A DNA stretch of 64,000 bases. Source: CAVORD01 sp963698535 (GTDB lineage Bacteria > Bacteroidota > Bacteroidia > Bacteroidales > VadinHA17). The stretch spans positions 288,616 through 352,615 of the forward strand of contig CAVORD010000002.1 in the NCBI GenBank assembly GCA_963698535.1. The letters run 5' to 3'. The notes beneath the pieces are model-generated. The model searched no databases. It saw only the letters and a list, made by a program, of their open reading frames with translations, and was not told the DNA's origin. Both the position numbers and the translations under genes were made by a program. Shown piece by piece: positions 1-7,899 of this stretch; position 1 is the stretch's first letter; every line of letters starts with the position of its first letter.

Positions 1-2039
1 ATGTCGATATACCATCCGGCCTGCAGATAACTTAGATTGGCAACCCTCACATCTGTTCTTATTCCCTCAACATCCTGTACATACCAAAGGGGGAATGAGT
101 CATTATCGCCATAAGTAAATATTATAGCATTTTCGGCACATGAGTTAAGGTAGTTAGCTCCTATATCTCTGGCTGTATACCTGCCCGACCGGTCATGATC
201 GTTCCAGTTCTCAGAGGCCATTAAAACAGGAATTCCAATGAGCAACAGGAATGAAACGATCGCAGAGGGATTGCTTCCAATATATTTTTTCAAAAAATCA
301 CGGATCATAAGCAGCGACATCCCTATCCATATCGCAAAAACATAAAATGACCCTGCATAGGCATAATCCCTCTCTCTTGGTTGTTCCGGAGACTGGTTAA
401 GATATACAACAATTGCCAGCCCTGTCATAATAAAGAAGAGCACTACCGGCCAAAAACCGGATTTATCTCTCTTATATTGCCACATAAGGCCCAGCAGCCC
501 GGCAATAAGCGGCAGAAAGTAAAGCTTATTCATTGCCCTGTTGGTCTTCAGGTCGCCGGGAAAGCTGTCGAGGTCGCCCAGCCGGGCCTCATCGATGAAC
601 TTTATGCCGCTGATCCAGTTACCGTACAGGACATTTCCGTTACCCTGGATATCATTTTGACGACCGGCAAAATTCCACATAAAATACCTAAGGTACATAT
701 AGCCAATCTGGTAGCGAAAGAAAAAACGCAGGTTCTCACTAAAAGTAGGACAGATAATCTCCTGCCTGTTCTGAGTGGTTCCTGCCGTGTACTTTATTCC
801 CTTTATCTGACCCCAGTAGTTATAAGCACTCTCATGTTCCTCACTGCTGCTGTACATTCGGGGGAAGATCGTATTGAATCTTTCATCGAACCGGTATTCA
901 GGAGAATAGTATGGTTCATACTTACCATTTACCCTGTTGTAACCGGCTGTTTTCTTTTCCACGGCAACGACAGGTGCTGAGAAATACTGTCCTGAAAAGA
1001 GAGGAGCGCTGCCATACTGCTCTCTGTTGATATAGTATAGGAATGAGAATACATCTTCAGGTGCATTCTGATTCATTGGTGGCTTTGCGCTCGCCCGGAT
1101 CATGATCAGGGCAAATGACGAATAGCCGATCATTATCACGGTAATAACCGTAAAAATGTAATTCATTAAAACCTTCCCTCTCCTGAGCGAATACCGTATC
1201 CCCCAGGCCAGAGTTGCAATCAGGGCAACAATAAAGAGGTATAATCCTGAATTATAAGGTAAGCCAAAGCCGTTAACAAGCACCCTTTCAAACAGTCCGG
1301 CTACTTTGGCCACTCCCGGGATAAGGATAAAAACCAGAGCCCCCAGAATAAGAACACCTGCAATAAGTGCTTTAACAAGACCCTTCCAGGAGAAGGGGTA
1401 TTTCTTAAAATAGTAGATCAGTACAAGCGCAGGAATGGAGAGAAGATTCAGAAGGTGGATCCCAATGGAAAGGCCCATAAGGTAAGCGATCAGTATTATC
1501 CATCTCCCGGCAAAAGGTTTGCCCTCTTCATTTTCCCATTTGAGCATGGCCCAGAATACCAGCGCTGTAAAAAGGGATGATGTAGCATAAACCTCTCCCT
1601 CTACAGCTGAAAACCAAAAAGTGTCGGAGAAAGCATAAGCTAGCGAACCTATTACCCCGGCGAAAATTATTGCAAGCACATCTCCTCCACCAGAGGGATC
1701 TTCCTTGATCACTTTGCGTGCAAGATGGGTTATTGTCCAGAAAAGGAACATGATAGTGAAGGCACTTGCCAGTGCCGACATTATATTGATCATGAGCGCC
1801 ACCCTGGAAGTGTCGCCCCCTGCAAAGAGAGTAAATACCCGCCCAACAATCAGAAAGACAGGAGCTCCCGGAGGATGGCCCACCTGCAGTTTGAACGCTG
1901 AAAGAATAAATTCACCGCAATCCCAGAAACTGACTGTTGGTTCTACAGTCATAATATAAACGATTGCTGAAATAAGAAACATCGCCCATCCGGTTGCTAT
2001 GTTCAGGGTGGAGAACTTAAGACCACTTTTTTGTGCCAT
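1..2039 (-). CDS. DUF2723 / GT117-type multi-pass membrane protein, 3' end cut by window edge
   Basis: The reverse strand is open from an ATG at 2039 to the left edge, giving about 679 codons without a stop, so the C-terminus lies outside the window. The N-terminus has a first membrane helix followed by TVEPTVSFWDCGEFI, then LQVGHPPGAP and many hydrophobic helices (SLAYAFSDTFWFSAVEGEVYA in the middle region). This acidic-residue loop after helix 1 is typical of the DUF2723 family, now grouped with protein O-mannosyltransferase-like GT-C enzymes and common in Bacteroidota. Near the cut end there is QSPEQPRERDYAYAGSFYVF, also family-typical. By family it should be an inner-membrane glycosyltransferase using a lipid-linked sugar; substrate unknown. 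It stands alone, divergent from nothing obvious upstream. The family call is good, the reaction is inferred. Confidence 0.85.
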   Translation of the reverse strand, partial: MAQKSGLKFSTLNIATGWAMFLISAIVYIMTVEPTVSFWDCGEFILSAFKLQVGHPPGAPVFLIVGRVFTLFAGGDTSRVALMINIMSALASAFTIMFLFWTITHLARKVIKEDPSGGGDVLAIIFAGVIGSLAYAFSDTFWFSAVEGEVYATSSLFTALVFWAMLKWENEEGKPFAGRWIILIAYLMGLSIGIHLLNLLSIPALVLIYYFKKYPFSWKGLVKALIAGVLILGALVFILIPGVAKVAGLFERVLVNGFGLPYNSGLYLFIVALIATLAWGIRYSLRRGKVLMNYIFTVITVIMIGYSSFALIMIRASAKPPMNQNAPEDVFSFLYYINREQYGSAPLFSGQYFSAPVVAVEKKTAGYNRVNGKYEPYYSPEYRFDERFNTIFPRMYSSSEEHESAYNYWGQIKGIKYTAGTTQNRQEIICPTFSENLRFFFRYQIGYMYLRYFMWNFAGRQNDIQGNGNVLYGNWISGIKFIDEARLGDLDSFPGDLKTNRAMNKLYFLPLIAGLLGLMWQYKRDKSGFWPVVLFFIMTGLAIVVYLNQSPEQPRERDYAYAGSFYVFAIWIGMSLLMIRDFLKKYIGSNPSAIVSFLLLIGIPVLMASENWNDHDRSGRYTARDIGANYLNSCAENAIIFTYGDNDSFPLWYVQDVEGIRTDVRVANLSYLQAGWYID

Positions 2040-2140
2040 TATTATGAGGGGTAAGATTAAAGAACAAATAAAACAAAAAAATAGTGTTTATCAATGACGA
2101 TAAGTGTGCTATCCGTGCTTCTGACTAACCAATTTGCTGA

Positions 2141-2689
2141 TCATAGGTCAAATAGAGAATCAACGTTGGTAATAATAAACCGCCACTTCAACGAAATCCA
2201 TGGCTCCCCGGCGTACTCTATACCAACACGGGGCAGCTTGTCCATCTCAGGAGAAAGGCCCTCATCTGTAACCCACATCCTGCCATTGCCATCAAGATTT
2301 TCTCCGTAAAAGGTGCGATCTATCGCCAGATGCCTGGCAACCCTTCCCGGGCCATTACAGACATGCAGCCCTCTGATCAGTACTGCCTGAGGTATACCTG
2401 CTCCTCCCGTAACAAAATTAAGCATCCAGTGCATTCCGTAAATAAGGTAGACATAGACCCTGCCGGGCTCACCATACATTATTTCAGTACGCTTTGTAAA
2501 CCCTTTTGCTGCATGACAGGCCTTATCTTCTTCGCCCCGGTATGCTTCGGTCTCAGTTATGAAATATCCGTTTACTCTGCCGTCGGGGTGGCGTATCCAA
2601 AGTTTTTTACCCAGTAATTCAGGTGCTACCTGAAGAACGTCACGGCTGTAGAACTCCTCATCCAGCAGCCCCACTATATTAACCGACAT
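2141..2689 (-). CDS. mpg: DNA-3-methyladenine glycosylase, AAG/MPG family
   Basis: This 182-residue protein matches the alkyladenine DNA glycosylase family, which flips out and removes alkylated purines, hypoxanthine and ethenoadenine during base excision repair. The signature ETEAYRGEEDKACHA is present; the glutamate at about residue 48 is the expected catalytic base that activates water. It is followed by YGEPGRVYVYLIYGMHWMLN and GPGRVARHL, both family hallmarks lining the DNA-binding face. Length is slightly short of the usual 190-210 residues, with the ends trimmed. Its start lies 2 bp after the stop of the upstream deaminase gene (minus strand), so the two are probably co-transcribed. 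Confidence 0.9.
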   Translation of the reverse strand: MSVNIVGLLDEEFYSRDVLQVAPELLGKKLWIRHPDGRVNGYFITETEAYRGEEDKACHAAKGFTKRTEIMYGEPGRVYVYLIYGMHWMLNFVTGGAGIPQAVLIRGLHVCNGPGRVARHLAIDRTFYGENLDGNGRMWVTDEGLSPEMDKLPRVGIEYAGEPWISLKWRFIITNVDSLFDL

Positions 2690-2691
2690 CT

Positions 2692-3162
2692 TTAATATTG
2701 TGTTCTTTCCTCATACGATATCCACTCATCAAACACGCTCTCAGCCTCTTCGGTAAGTAGCTTGCGGAACTCGACCTTTGTGGTGTCGGGAAAGAGGCTA
2801 ATCTCTTCATAGATAAATTTATCGCTGAACCCTGCTCTCGCGGCGGAGTCTCTCGTTCCTCCGTAAACAACCTTTTTTATCCCTGCCCAGTGAATAGCTC
2901 CAAAGCACATGGGACAGGGCTCGCATGAACTGTAAAGGGTGCAGTCCGACAGATCCCATGTCGACAGTAGTTCGGATGCTTTTCTAATAGCGTTTACCTC
3001 CGCATGAGCCGTTGGATCATTATCAATCACCACTGAATTGGCGGCCTGTGATATGATCACTCCATCCCTTACGACAACCGCACCGAATGGACCACCTCCC
3101 TTGGTTATATTACTCCTGGCAATGTCGAAGGCTGCTCTGATAAACCGTTTGTCCGTCTCCAT
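2692..3162 (-). CDS. Guanine deaminase-like nucleoside/base deaminase (CDA fold)
   Basis: The 156-residue protein has the zinc site of the cytidine deaminase superfamily: HAEVNAI (His53, Glu55) and PCPMC (Cys83, Cys86). The stretch CTLYSSCEPCPMCFGAIHWAGI and a C-terminus ending in a Trp-Ile-Ser-Tyr segment resemble the Bacillus-type guanine deaminase (GuaD), which converts guanine to xanthine. TadA-type tRNA adenosine deaminase is the main alternative, but TadA usually carries a different C-terminal helix and shows PCxMC followed by GA(I/L). It is the first gene of a two-gene minus-strand unit with the downstream alkyl-base glycosylase. Family call is firm, substrate is probable only. Confidence 0.78.
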   Translation of the reverse strand: METDKRFIRAAFDIARSNITKGGGPFGAVVVRDGVIISQAANSVVIDNDPTAHAEVNAIRKASELLSTWDLSDCTLYSSCEPCPMCFGAIHWAGIKKVVYGGTRDSAARAGFSDKFIYEEISLFPDTTKVEFRKLLTEEAESVFDEWISYEERTQY

Positions 3163-3267
3163 TTTTGTTAAAGATTAATCAGGTTTGATCTGCAACAAAA
3201 ATATGAAACATTGATGGTTAAGTAGTACCATCATATCAAAAGAAGCGAATAAAGATGCAAAGTTTGT

Positions 3268-3275
3268 TATATTTG
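3268..3275 (+). promoter_or_regulatory. Upstream -7 element TATATTTG of the rplM leader
   Basis: TATATTTG is an exact match to the Bacteroidota -7 consensus TAnnTTTG. It lies about 200 bp before rplM, and would start a transcript near 3282 that includes the possible stem at 3287-3347. No TTTG box sits at the ideal upstream distance. Confidence 0.5.
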
Positions 3276-3470
3276 CGCGCCCTTATGGCCTATGGACCGA
3301 TAATTGATCTATCCTTCATTAAAACAGGAGGAAGAGAGACCATAGCCTGATGTAAAATATTGTTTGTATGGCTGTTATTTTTTAAAATAATATTGTACTT
3401 TTGCAGACCCCAAAATATGGGGTTTTACATTATTTATTATTAAGGGAGTATAATTAAAACTCAGTAACAA
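3276..3470 (+). promoter_or_regulatory. rplM upstream region with two possible hairpins
   Basis: No gene fits between 3163 and 3470. The plus strand contains a long-range stem, GGCCTATGG at 3287-3295 against CCATAGCC at 3340-3347 (one bulged C), enclosing a purine-rich AGGAGGAAGAGAG stretch. A second, short hairpin CCCC(AAAATAT)GGGG lies at 3409-3423, just after the proximal promoter element. Ribosomal protein operons are often controlled by structured leaders that bind the encoded protein; that role here is an inference. Confidence 0.4.
3396..3403 (+). promoter_or_regulatory. Proximal -7 element TACTTTTG for rplM-rpsI
   Basis: TACTTTTG matches TAnnTTTG exactly and lies 67 bp before the rplM start. 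A TTTG at 3363-3366 is too far (29 bp) to be a standard -33 box, so only the -7 half is convincing. Confidence 0.6.
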
Positions 3471-3926
3471 GTGAACACTTTAAGCTACAAAACAGTATCG
3501 GCAAACAAGGCCACTGTTGACAAGGAGTGGGTAATTGTGGATGCAGAAGGGGAAGTTCTTGGTCGCCTCGCATCTAAATTAGCCATAGTACTGAGGGGTA
3601 AGCACAAGCCAAGCTTCACACCTCATGTAGACTGCGGAGACAACGTCATTGTTATCAATGCCGAGAAGGTGGATCTCACTGGAAACAAATGGGCCGACAA
3701 GCAGTATGTAAGACATACCGGTTATCCAGGTGGACAGAGATTCACATCGGCAGAAGAGATGTTAAAGAAAAACCCTATTGGTCTGATCGAGCACGCTGTT
3801 AAAGGTATGCTTCCAAGAAACAGGCTTGGCAGGGCTTTATACAAGAATCTTCATGTATTTGTTGGTCCCGACCACACTCATGAAGCACAGAAACCCAAAA
3901 AGTTAGATTTAGAAACCATTAAGTGA
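3471..3926 (+). CDS. rplM: 50S ribosomal protein L13 (uL13)
   Basis: The 151-residue protein is uL13, an early-assembly component of the large ribosomal subunit. Recognisable segments are WVIVDAEGEVLGRLAS near the N-terminus, HVDCGDNVIVINAEKV, KQYVRHTGYPGG and the central VKGMLPRNRLGRALYKNLHVF. Length agrees with bacterial L13 of this phylum (about 150). The start is GTG at 3471, since no in-frame ATG precedes the conserved N-terminus. The gene runs directly into rpsI with 5 bp between the stop and the rpsI ATG, the nearly universal rplM-rpsI pairing. Transcription probably begins at the TACTTTTG element just upstream. Confidence 0.97.
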   Translation: MNTLSYKTVSANKATVDKEWVIVDAEGEVLGRLASKLAIVLRGKHKPSFTPHVDCGDNVIVINAEKVDLTGNKWADKQYVRHTGYPGGQRFTSAEEMLKKNPIGLIEHAVKGMLPRNRLGRALYKNLHVFVGPDHTHEAQKPKKLDLETIK

Positions 3927-3931
3927 CAAGC

Positions 3932-4318
3932 ATGGAAACAATTAACGCACTTGGAAGAAGGAAGGCAGCTGTTGCACGGGTCTATCTCTCCGACGGTAAG
4001 GGTCAGATAATGGTTAACGACAGAGATTACAAAGAGTATTTCGGATCTGAAACACTCCAGTATGTCGTTACCCAGCCACTGAATCTTCTTAACGTAGCCG
4101 ACAAGTATGACATTAAAGTTAATCTTGACGGTGGCGGAGTTAAAGGACAGGCAGAAGCTCTTCGTCTTGGAATCTCAAGGGCTCTTGTAAAGATCGATGA
4201 AGAGAACAAACCTCTTCTCAAATCGAACGGGTTCCTTACACGCGATCCGCGTGAGGTTGAAAGAAAGAAGCCAGGCCAACCAAAAGCAAGAAAAAGATTC
4301 CAGTTCAGTAAACGTTAG
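3932..4318 (+). CDS. rpsI: 30S ribosomal protein S9 (uS9)
   Basis: The product is uS9, whose basic C-terminal tail reaches the P-site tRNA in the small subunit. The N-terminus METINALGRRKAAVARVYL, the middle GGGVKGQAEALRLGISRAL and the tail KPGQPKARKRFQFSKR are all characteristic; the final Lys-Arg is the conserved tRNA-contacting end. I chose ATG at 3932 (128 residues) rather than a GTG nine bases upstream, because the conserved protein begins METINALGRRK and 128 residues is the usual length in Bacteroidota. Co-transcribed with rplM. Confidence 0.97.
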   Translation: METINALGRRKAAVARVYLSDGKGQIMVNDRDYKEYFGSETLQYVVTQPLNLLNVADKYDIKVNLDGGGVKGQAEALRLGISRALVKIDEENKPLLKSNGFLTRDPREVERKKPGQPKARKRFQFSKR

Positions 4319-4342
4319 TATTCGGTTGTCAGATTCAATAGA

Positions 4343-4366
4343 TGCAAGTTTAGTATCTAAATTGCA
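4343..4366 (+). promoter_or_regulatory. Bulged hairpin between rpsI and rpsB
   Basis: TGCAA-G-TTTAG pairs with CTAAATTGCA across a TAT triloop, giving a ten-base-pair stem with one bulged G. There is no U-run after it, so it does not look like a standard intrinsic terminator. It sits 65 bp before rpsB and could be a leader element, an attenuator or an mRNA-processing site. Confidence 0.45.
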
Positions 4367-4392
4367 ATGACTTCCGGTGAGGAACTACTTTG
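4362..4392 (+). promoter_or_regulatory. Possible rpsB-tsf promoter
   Basis: TTG at 4362-4364 is followed after 21 bp by TACTTTG at 4386-4392, which is the Bacteroidota -7 element with one spacer base missing. The spacing to TTG is right, the -7 match imperfect. The -33 half overlaps the 3' arm of the hairpin at 4343-4366. Confidence 0.4.
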
Positions 4393-4430
4393 CAATTGAC
4401 AAAACGAAAGTAAACTTAAAAAAAACAAAA

Positions 4431-5315
4431 ATGTCGAGAACCAATTTCAAAGAATTACTTGATGCAGGTGTGCACTTCGGACACCTTAAAAGAAAATGGA
4501 ATCCGGCTATGGCTCCTTATATTTTTATGGAGCGTAACGGTATTCACATTATTGACCTCGAAAAAACTGCCGCCAAGATTGATGAGGCTGCATCAGCCAT
4601 CAAGCAGATGAGCAGGTCAGGGAAAAAAGTACTTTTTGTAGCTACAAAAAAACAGGCAAAGGATATTGTTGCTGAGAAGGTTAAAGCAGTTAATATGCCT
4701 TATGTTACCGAGCGCTGGCCCGGTGGTATGCTTACCAACTTCCCTACAATCAGGAAGGCTGTTAAGAAAATGTCAACCATCGACAAGATGCTTAACGATG
4801 GCACATTCGGCAACCTGTCAAAGCGCGAGAGACTGCAGATCACACGTCAGAGAGCAAAACTTGAGAAGAACCTTGGAAGTATCGCCGATCTTACCCGTCT
4901 TCCTTCAGCGCTTTTCGTTATTGATGTGGCAAAAGAGATCATTTCGGTCAGGGAAGCCAAAAGACTTGGCATTCCTGTTTTTGCAATGGTCGATACCAAT
5001 TCTGATCCTTCAGATATCGATTTCGTGATCCCAGCAAATGATGATGCATCAAAGTCTATATCTCTTATAGTTGGAATTATGTGCCAGGCTATTGAAGAAG
5101 GCCTCACAGAAAGAAAACTTGATAAGGATAAGGAACCTGAAGATAAAGATTCAGATCGCGACGACGATATCAAGAATGTGAAGAAAACACGTCAGAGGAT
5201 CGTTGAGAAAACAGTTGAAGCGATAGAAGAAGAAGTGGAAGAAGAAGTAGAAGTAGAAGAAGCTGATGAAGAGGCTGATATCGAAACTGAAGAAATCTCC
5301 GCTGACGAAGAATAG
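4431..5315 (+). CDS. rpsB: 30S ribosomal protein S2 (uS2) with a long acidic C-terminal tail
   Basis: The product is uS2, a late-assembly small-subunit protein needed for S1 binding. MSRTNFKELLDAGVHFGHLKRKWNP, FVATKKQAKDIV, RWPGGMLTNF and PVFAMVDTNSDPSDIDFVIPANDDASKSI are all conserved. I use ATG at 4431 because it gives the conserved MSRTNFKELLDAGVHFGH N-terminus; an upstream in-frame start would add 18 unconserved residues. The protein has 294 residues, some 50 more than the Escherichia coli form: the extra part is a highly charged, finally almost purely acidic tail (runs such as EEEVEEEVEVEEADEE). It precedes tsf by 24 bp, the standard rpsB-tsf operon. Confidence 0.96.
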   Translation: MSRTNFKELLDAGVHFGHLKRKWNPAMAPYIFMERNGIHIIDLEKTAAKIDEAASAIKQMSRSGKKVLFVATKKQAKDIVAEKVKAVNMPYVTERWPGGMLTNFPTIRKAVKKMSTIDKMLNDGTFGNLSKRERLQITRQRAKLEKNLGSIADLTRLPSALFVIDVAKEIISVREAKRLGIPVFAMVDTNSDPSDIDFVIPANDDASKSISLIVGIMCQAIEEGLTERKLDKDKEPEDKDSDRDDDIKNVKKTRQRIVEKTVEAIEEEVEEEVEVEEADEEADIETEEISADEE

Positions 5316-5339
5316 TATTTAACTTTTAAAATCTTAACT

Positions 5340-6170
5340 ATGTCAAATATAAGTGCAGCCGAGGTTGCCAAGCTAAGAAAGCTGACCGGAGCAGGTATGA
5401 TGGACTGCAAGAAAGCTCTCGAAGAGGCTGATGGAAACATCGAAAAGGCTATTGAGATAATTCGCAAAAAGGGTCAGGCAATTGCCAATAAAAGAGCCGA
5501 CCGTGAAGCAGGCGAAGGTGCGGTACTTGCTAAAGTATCCGCTGATGGCAAGTACGGATATGTTACAGCTCTTAACTGTGAAACTGACTTCGTAGCTAAA
5601 AACGCCGATTTTGTTGCTCTTGCTTCATCGATCATTGATATAGCCATTGAAAAGAAGCCGGCTAATCTGGATGAACTGAAAGCTCTCAAATATGGCGACA
5701 CAACAGTTGGCGACAAGGTTTTGGAGCAGTCTGGTATAATAGGTGAGAAAGTAGAACTCTCTTTCTGTGAGAAAATTGAAGCGGAATTTGTAATTCCTTA
5801 CATACACACAGGAAACAGACTGGCTACTCTCGTTGGTTTCAACGTTGCTGGCGTCGACATTCAGGTTTATAAGGATGTGGCCATGCAGGTTGCTGCCATG
5901 AACCCTGTATCTGTGGATAAGAGTGATGTTCCCGCCAAGGTTATCGAGCAGGAACTTGAAATCGGAAGAGAGCAGGCCAGAAGAGACGGCAAACCGGAAG
6001 AGATGATCGAAAAGATCGCTCAGGGTAAGCTTTCCAAGTTCTACAAGGAGAGCACTCTGCTCAGCCAGGAATTTGTTAAGGACAACAAGATGACGATCGA
6101 TCAGTATCTTAAATCTAAAAACAAAACCCTTACAGTTACTAAGTTTATCAGATTCTCACTAAGCATCTGA
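5340..6170 (+). CDS. tsf: Elongation factor Ts
   Basis: The 276-residue protein is EF-Ts, the nucleotide exchange factor that releases GDP from EF-Tu. The N-terminal UBA-like domain (VAKLRKLTGAGMMDCKKAL, GNIEKAIEIIRKKG) is followed by the catalytic TDFVAKN motif near residue 82, which contacts the EF-Tu magnesium site, and the two core repeats with HTGNRLATLVGF. Length fits the family in this phylum. The last ten residues (VTKFIRFSLSI) drift from the usual ending, which is minor. A strong terminator follows at 6192, closing the ribosomal operon. Confidence 0.96.
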   Translation: MSNISAAEVAKLRKLTGAGMMDCKKALEEADGNIEKAIEIIRKKGQAIANKRADREAGEGAVLAKVSADGKYGYVTALNCETDFVAKNADFVALASSIIDIAIEKKPANLDELKALKYGDTTVGDKVLEQSGIIGEKVELSFCEKIEAEFVIPYIHTGNRLATLVGFNVAGVDIQVYKDVAMQVAAMNPVSVDKSDVPAKVIEQELEIGREQARRDGKPEEMIEKIAQGKLSKFYKESTLLSQEFVKDNKMTIDQYLKSKNKTLTVTKFIRFSLSI

Positions 6171-6191
6171 TAATAACCACACATTTTTATA

Positions 6192-6226
6192 ACGAAGCCT
6201 GTCTACCGACGGGCTTCGTCGTTTTT
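6192..6226 (+). terminator. Intrinsic terminator after tsf
   Basis: ACGAAGCC pairs with GGCTTCGT, continued by GTC/GAC across a TACC loop (with a T-G wobble), and is followed by a T-rich run (GTTTTTG). This is a clear rho-independent terminator. Confidence 0.88.
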
Positions 6227-6311
6227 GTCACCTGTTGATGCTCAGGCCCAATAATCCCGCTTCTTTCCGCTAAAATTTATTAAATTGCTCCCTTAATTAA
6301 CAAACCCCGGT

Positions 6312-6515
6312 ATGAAAAAGAATGTAGGCACAACAGATAAACTGATCAGACTGATAGTAGCTGCAATTGTGGCAATACTATATCTGACCGGTATGATAAA
6401 GGGAACAGTCGGTATCATACTTCTTATGATTGCTGCTGTACTGGCTGTCACAGCCCTCGTGAACAGGTGTGGCATATATGCTATTTTCGGCATGTCATCA
6501 TGCCCGAAGGAGTAA
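6312..6515 (+). CDS. Small DUF2892 membrane protein
   Basis: The 67-residue protein begins MKKNVGTTDKLIRLIVAA and has two hydrophobic helices (about residues 13-27 and 31-49), then VNRCGIYAIFGMSSCP. This is the DUF2892 (YgaP-like transmembrane) layout: the start N-x-G-x-x-D-x-x-x-R and the C-terminal two-cysteine turn. The family sometimes accompanies rhodanese domains, but no rhodanese is present here. Function is unknown. It lies between the tsf terminator and pyrH and ends 21 bp before pyrH, so it may share its transcript. Confidence 0.75.
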   Translation: MKKNVGTTDKLIRLIVAAIVAILYLTGMIKGTVGIILLMIAAVLAVTALVNRCGIYAIFGMSSCPKE

Positions 6516-6536
6516 CATGACTCTATATTACTTTCT

Positions 6537-7247
6537 ATGAGATATAAACGTATTCTACTAAAACTGAGCGGAGAGTCCCTGCAGGGTGACGGATCTGATC
6601 CAATTAACAGGCAGGTTCTCCAAAACTATTGCAAGGAGGTTTCAGAAGCTGTAAAAAAAGGTCACCAGATAGCCATCGTTATTGGTGGAGGGAATATTTT
6701 CAGGGGTCTGTCAGGCACTAATGAGGGCTACGACAGGGTCAAGGGCGACCAGATGGGCATGCTTGCCACAGTAATTAACAGCATTGCAATTGAATCGGAG
6801 CTTACGAGAACAGGTGTTGAAGCAAAGGTCTTTACAGCCATCAGAATGGAACCTGTGGGAGAACTGTATGTTCGTGATAAGGTGGCAAAAGCGCTTGGAA
6901 ATGGCGTAGTTACAATACTGGCAGGCGGTACCGGCAATCCCTTCTTTACTACCGACACCGCTTCAGCCCTGAGAGCTGTGGAACTGAACTGCGACGCCCT
7001 GGCCAAAGGAACAAGAGTAGATGGAATATATTCCGCCGACCCCGAAAAAGACCCCTCTGCCAAACGATTCACTAAAATGACATTCAGGGAAGCTCTTGAG
7101 AAAAGAGTTAAGATAATGGACCTTACTGCTTTCACAATGTGTGAAGAAAACAACATGCCTGTCGTTGTTTTCGATATGAACAGAGAAGGTAATCTTGGTC
7201 GTCTCCTCCGTGGTGAGGAGGTCGGAACACTGGTCAATGTATCATAG
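6537..7247 (+). CDS. pyrH: UMP kinase
   Basis: The 236-residue protein belongs to the amino-acid-kinase fold and phosphorylates UMP to UDP with ATP in pyrimidine nucleotide synthesis. Conserved pieces are RILLKLSGESLQG (P-loop-like lysine and glycine), IVIGGGNIFRG, the UMP/GTP contact region around GDQMGMLATVINS, and TGNPFFTTDTASALRA. Length matches bacterial hexameric UMPK (235-245). ATG at 6537 gives the standard MRYKRILLKLSGE start. The gene sits between tsf and frr, the widely conserved rpsB-tsf-pyrH-frr order. Confidence 0.96.
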   Translation: MRYKRILLKLSGESLQGDGSDPINRQVLQNYCKEVSEAVKKGHQIAIVIGGGNIFRGLSGTNEGYDRVKGDQMGMLATVINSIAIESELTRTGVEAKVFTAIRMEPVGELYVRDKVAKALGNGVVTILAGGTGNPFFTTDTASALRAVELNCDALAKGTRVDGIYSADPEKDPSAKRFTKMTFREALEKRVKIMDLTAFTMCEENNMPVVVFDMNREGNLGRLLRGEEVGTLVNVS

Positions 7248-7270
7248 TACTTTCAATTAATATAATTTAT

Positions 7271-7278
7271 TATTTTTG
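7271..7278 (+). promoter_or_regulatory. -7 element TATTTTTG for frr
   Basis: TATTTTTG matches TAnnTTTG, 33 bp before the frr ATG, in the 64 bp gap after pyrH. No good TTTG box is visible upstream, so frr may also be read through from pyrH. Confidence 0.45.
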
Positions 7279-7311
7279 CCCTACGCCGAGTAAATCATTA
7301 AAGAGACTACC

Positions 7312-7875
7312 ATGAATGAGGAAATTGAGATGATCCTGGAAGAATCGACCGACAGAATGCAGAAGGCACTGGAACACCTGGAATATGAACTGGCACGATT
7401 GCGTGCAGGAAGAGCCAATCCTGCAATTCTTGACGGAATAACCGTTGACTATTACGGCGTTAAGACTCCTCTCTCACAAGTATCAAACATTAATACACCC
7501 GATGCTAAAACTATTCTCATACAGCCATGGGAGAAGAATATGCTCGGTGTTATCGATAAAGCCATAATGGCAGCTAACATAGGCATTACCCCGGTAAATA
7601 ACGGCGAGGTAATAAGGATAAATATTCCTCCTTTGACGGAAGAGAGAAGGCTTCAGTTGGTGAAACAGGTCAAGAATGAAGGTGAGACAGCAAAGATAAG
7701 CATCAGGAATTCCAGAAAATGGGCGAATGACGAGCTTAAGAAAATGCTTCAGGATGGGCTGCCTGAAGATGAGGAGAAAGACGCTGTTAAATCGGTTCAG
7801 GATCTTACCGACGACTACACTGCCAAGATCGATAAAGTGATTATTCAAAAGGAGAAGGACGTAATGACAGTTTAA
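7312..7875 (+). CDS. frr: Ribosome recycling factor
   Basis: The 187-residue protein is RRF, which with EF-G splits post-termination ribosomes. The three-helix bundle domain (ESTDRMQKALEHLEYELARLRAGRANPAIL) is followed by the beta-domain VDYYGVKTPLSQVSNINTPDAKTILIQPWEK and the helix-hinge PPLTEERRLQLVKQVK, all strongly conserved. Length is exactly the usual 185-187. A terminator immediately follows at 7900. Confidence 0.97.
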   Translation: MNEEIEMILEESTDRMQKALEHLEYELARLRAGRANPAILDGITVDYYGVKTPLSQVSNINTPDAKTILIQPWEKNMLGVIDKAIMAANIGITPVNNGEVIRINIPPLTEERRLQLVKQVKNEGETAKISIRNSRKWANDELKKMLQDGLPEDEEKDAVKSVQDLTDDYTAKIDKVIIQKEKDVMTV

Positions 7876-7899
7876 CAGGTATCTCCTTAATGAAATAAA

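Noticed and set aside
381..980. Plus-strand frame of 199 codons near the left edge
   Set aside because: Antisense to the DUF2723 gene, whose minus-strand frame is clearly coding with membrane helices and family motifs.
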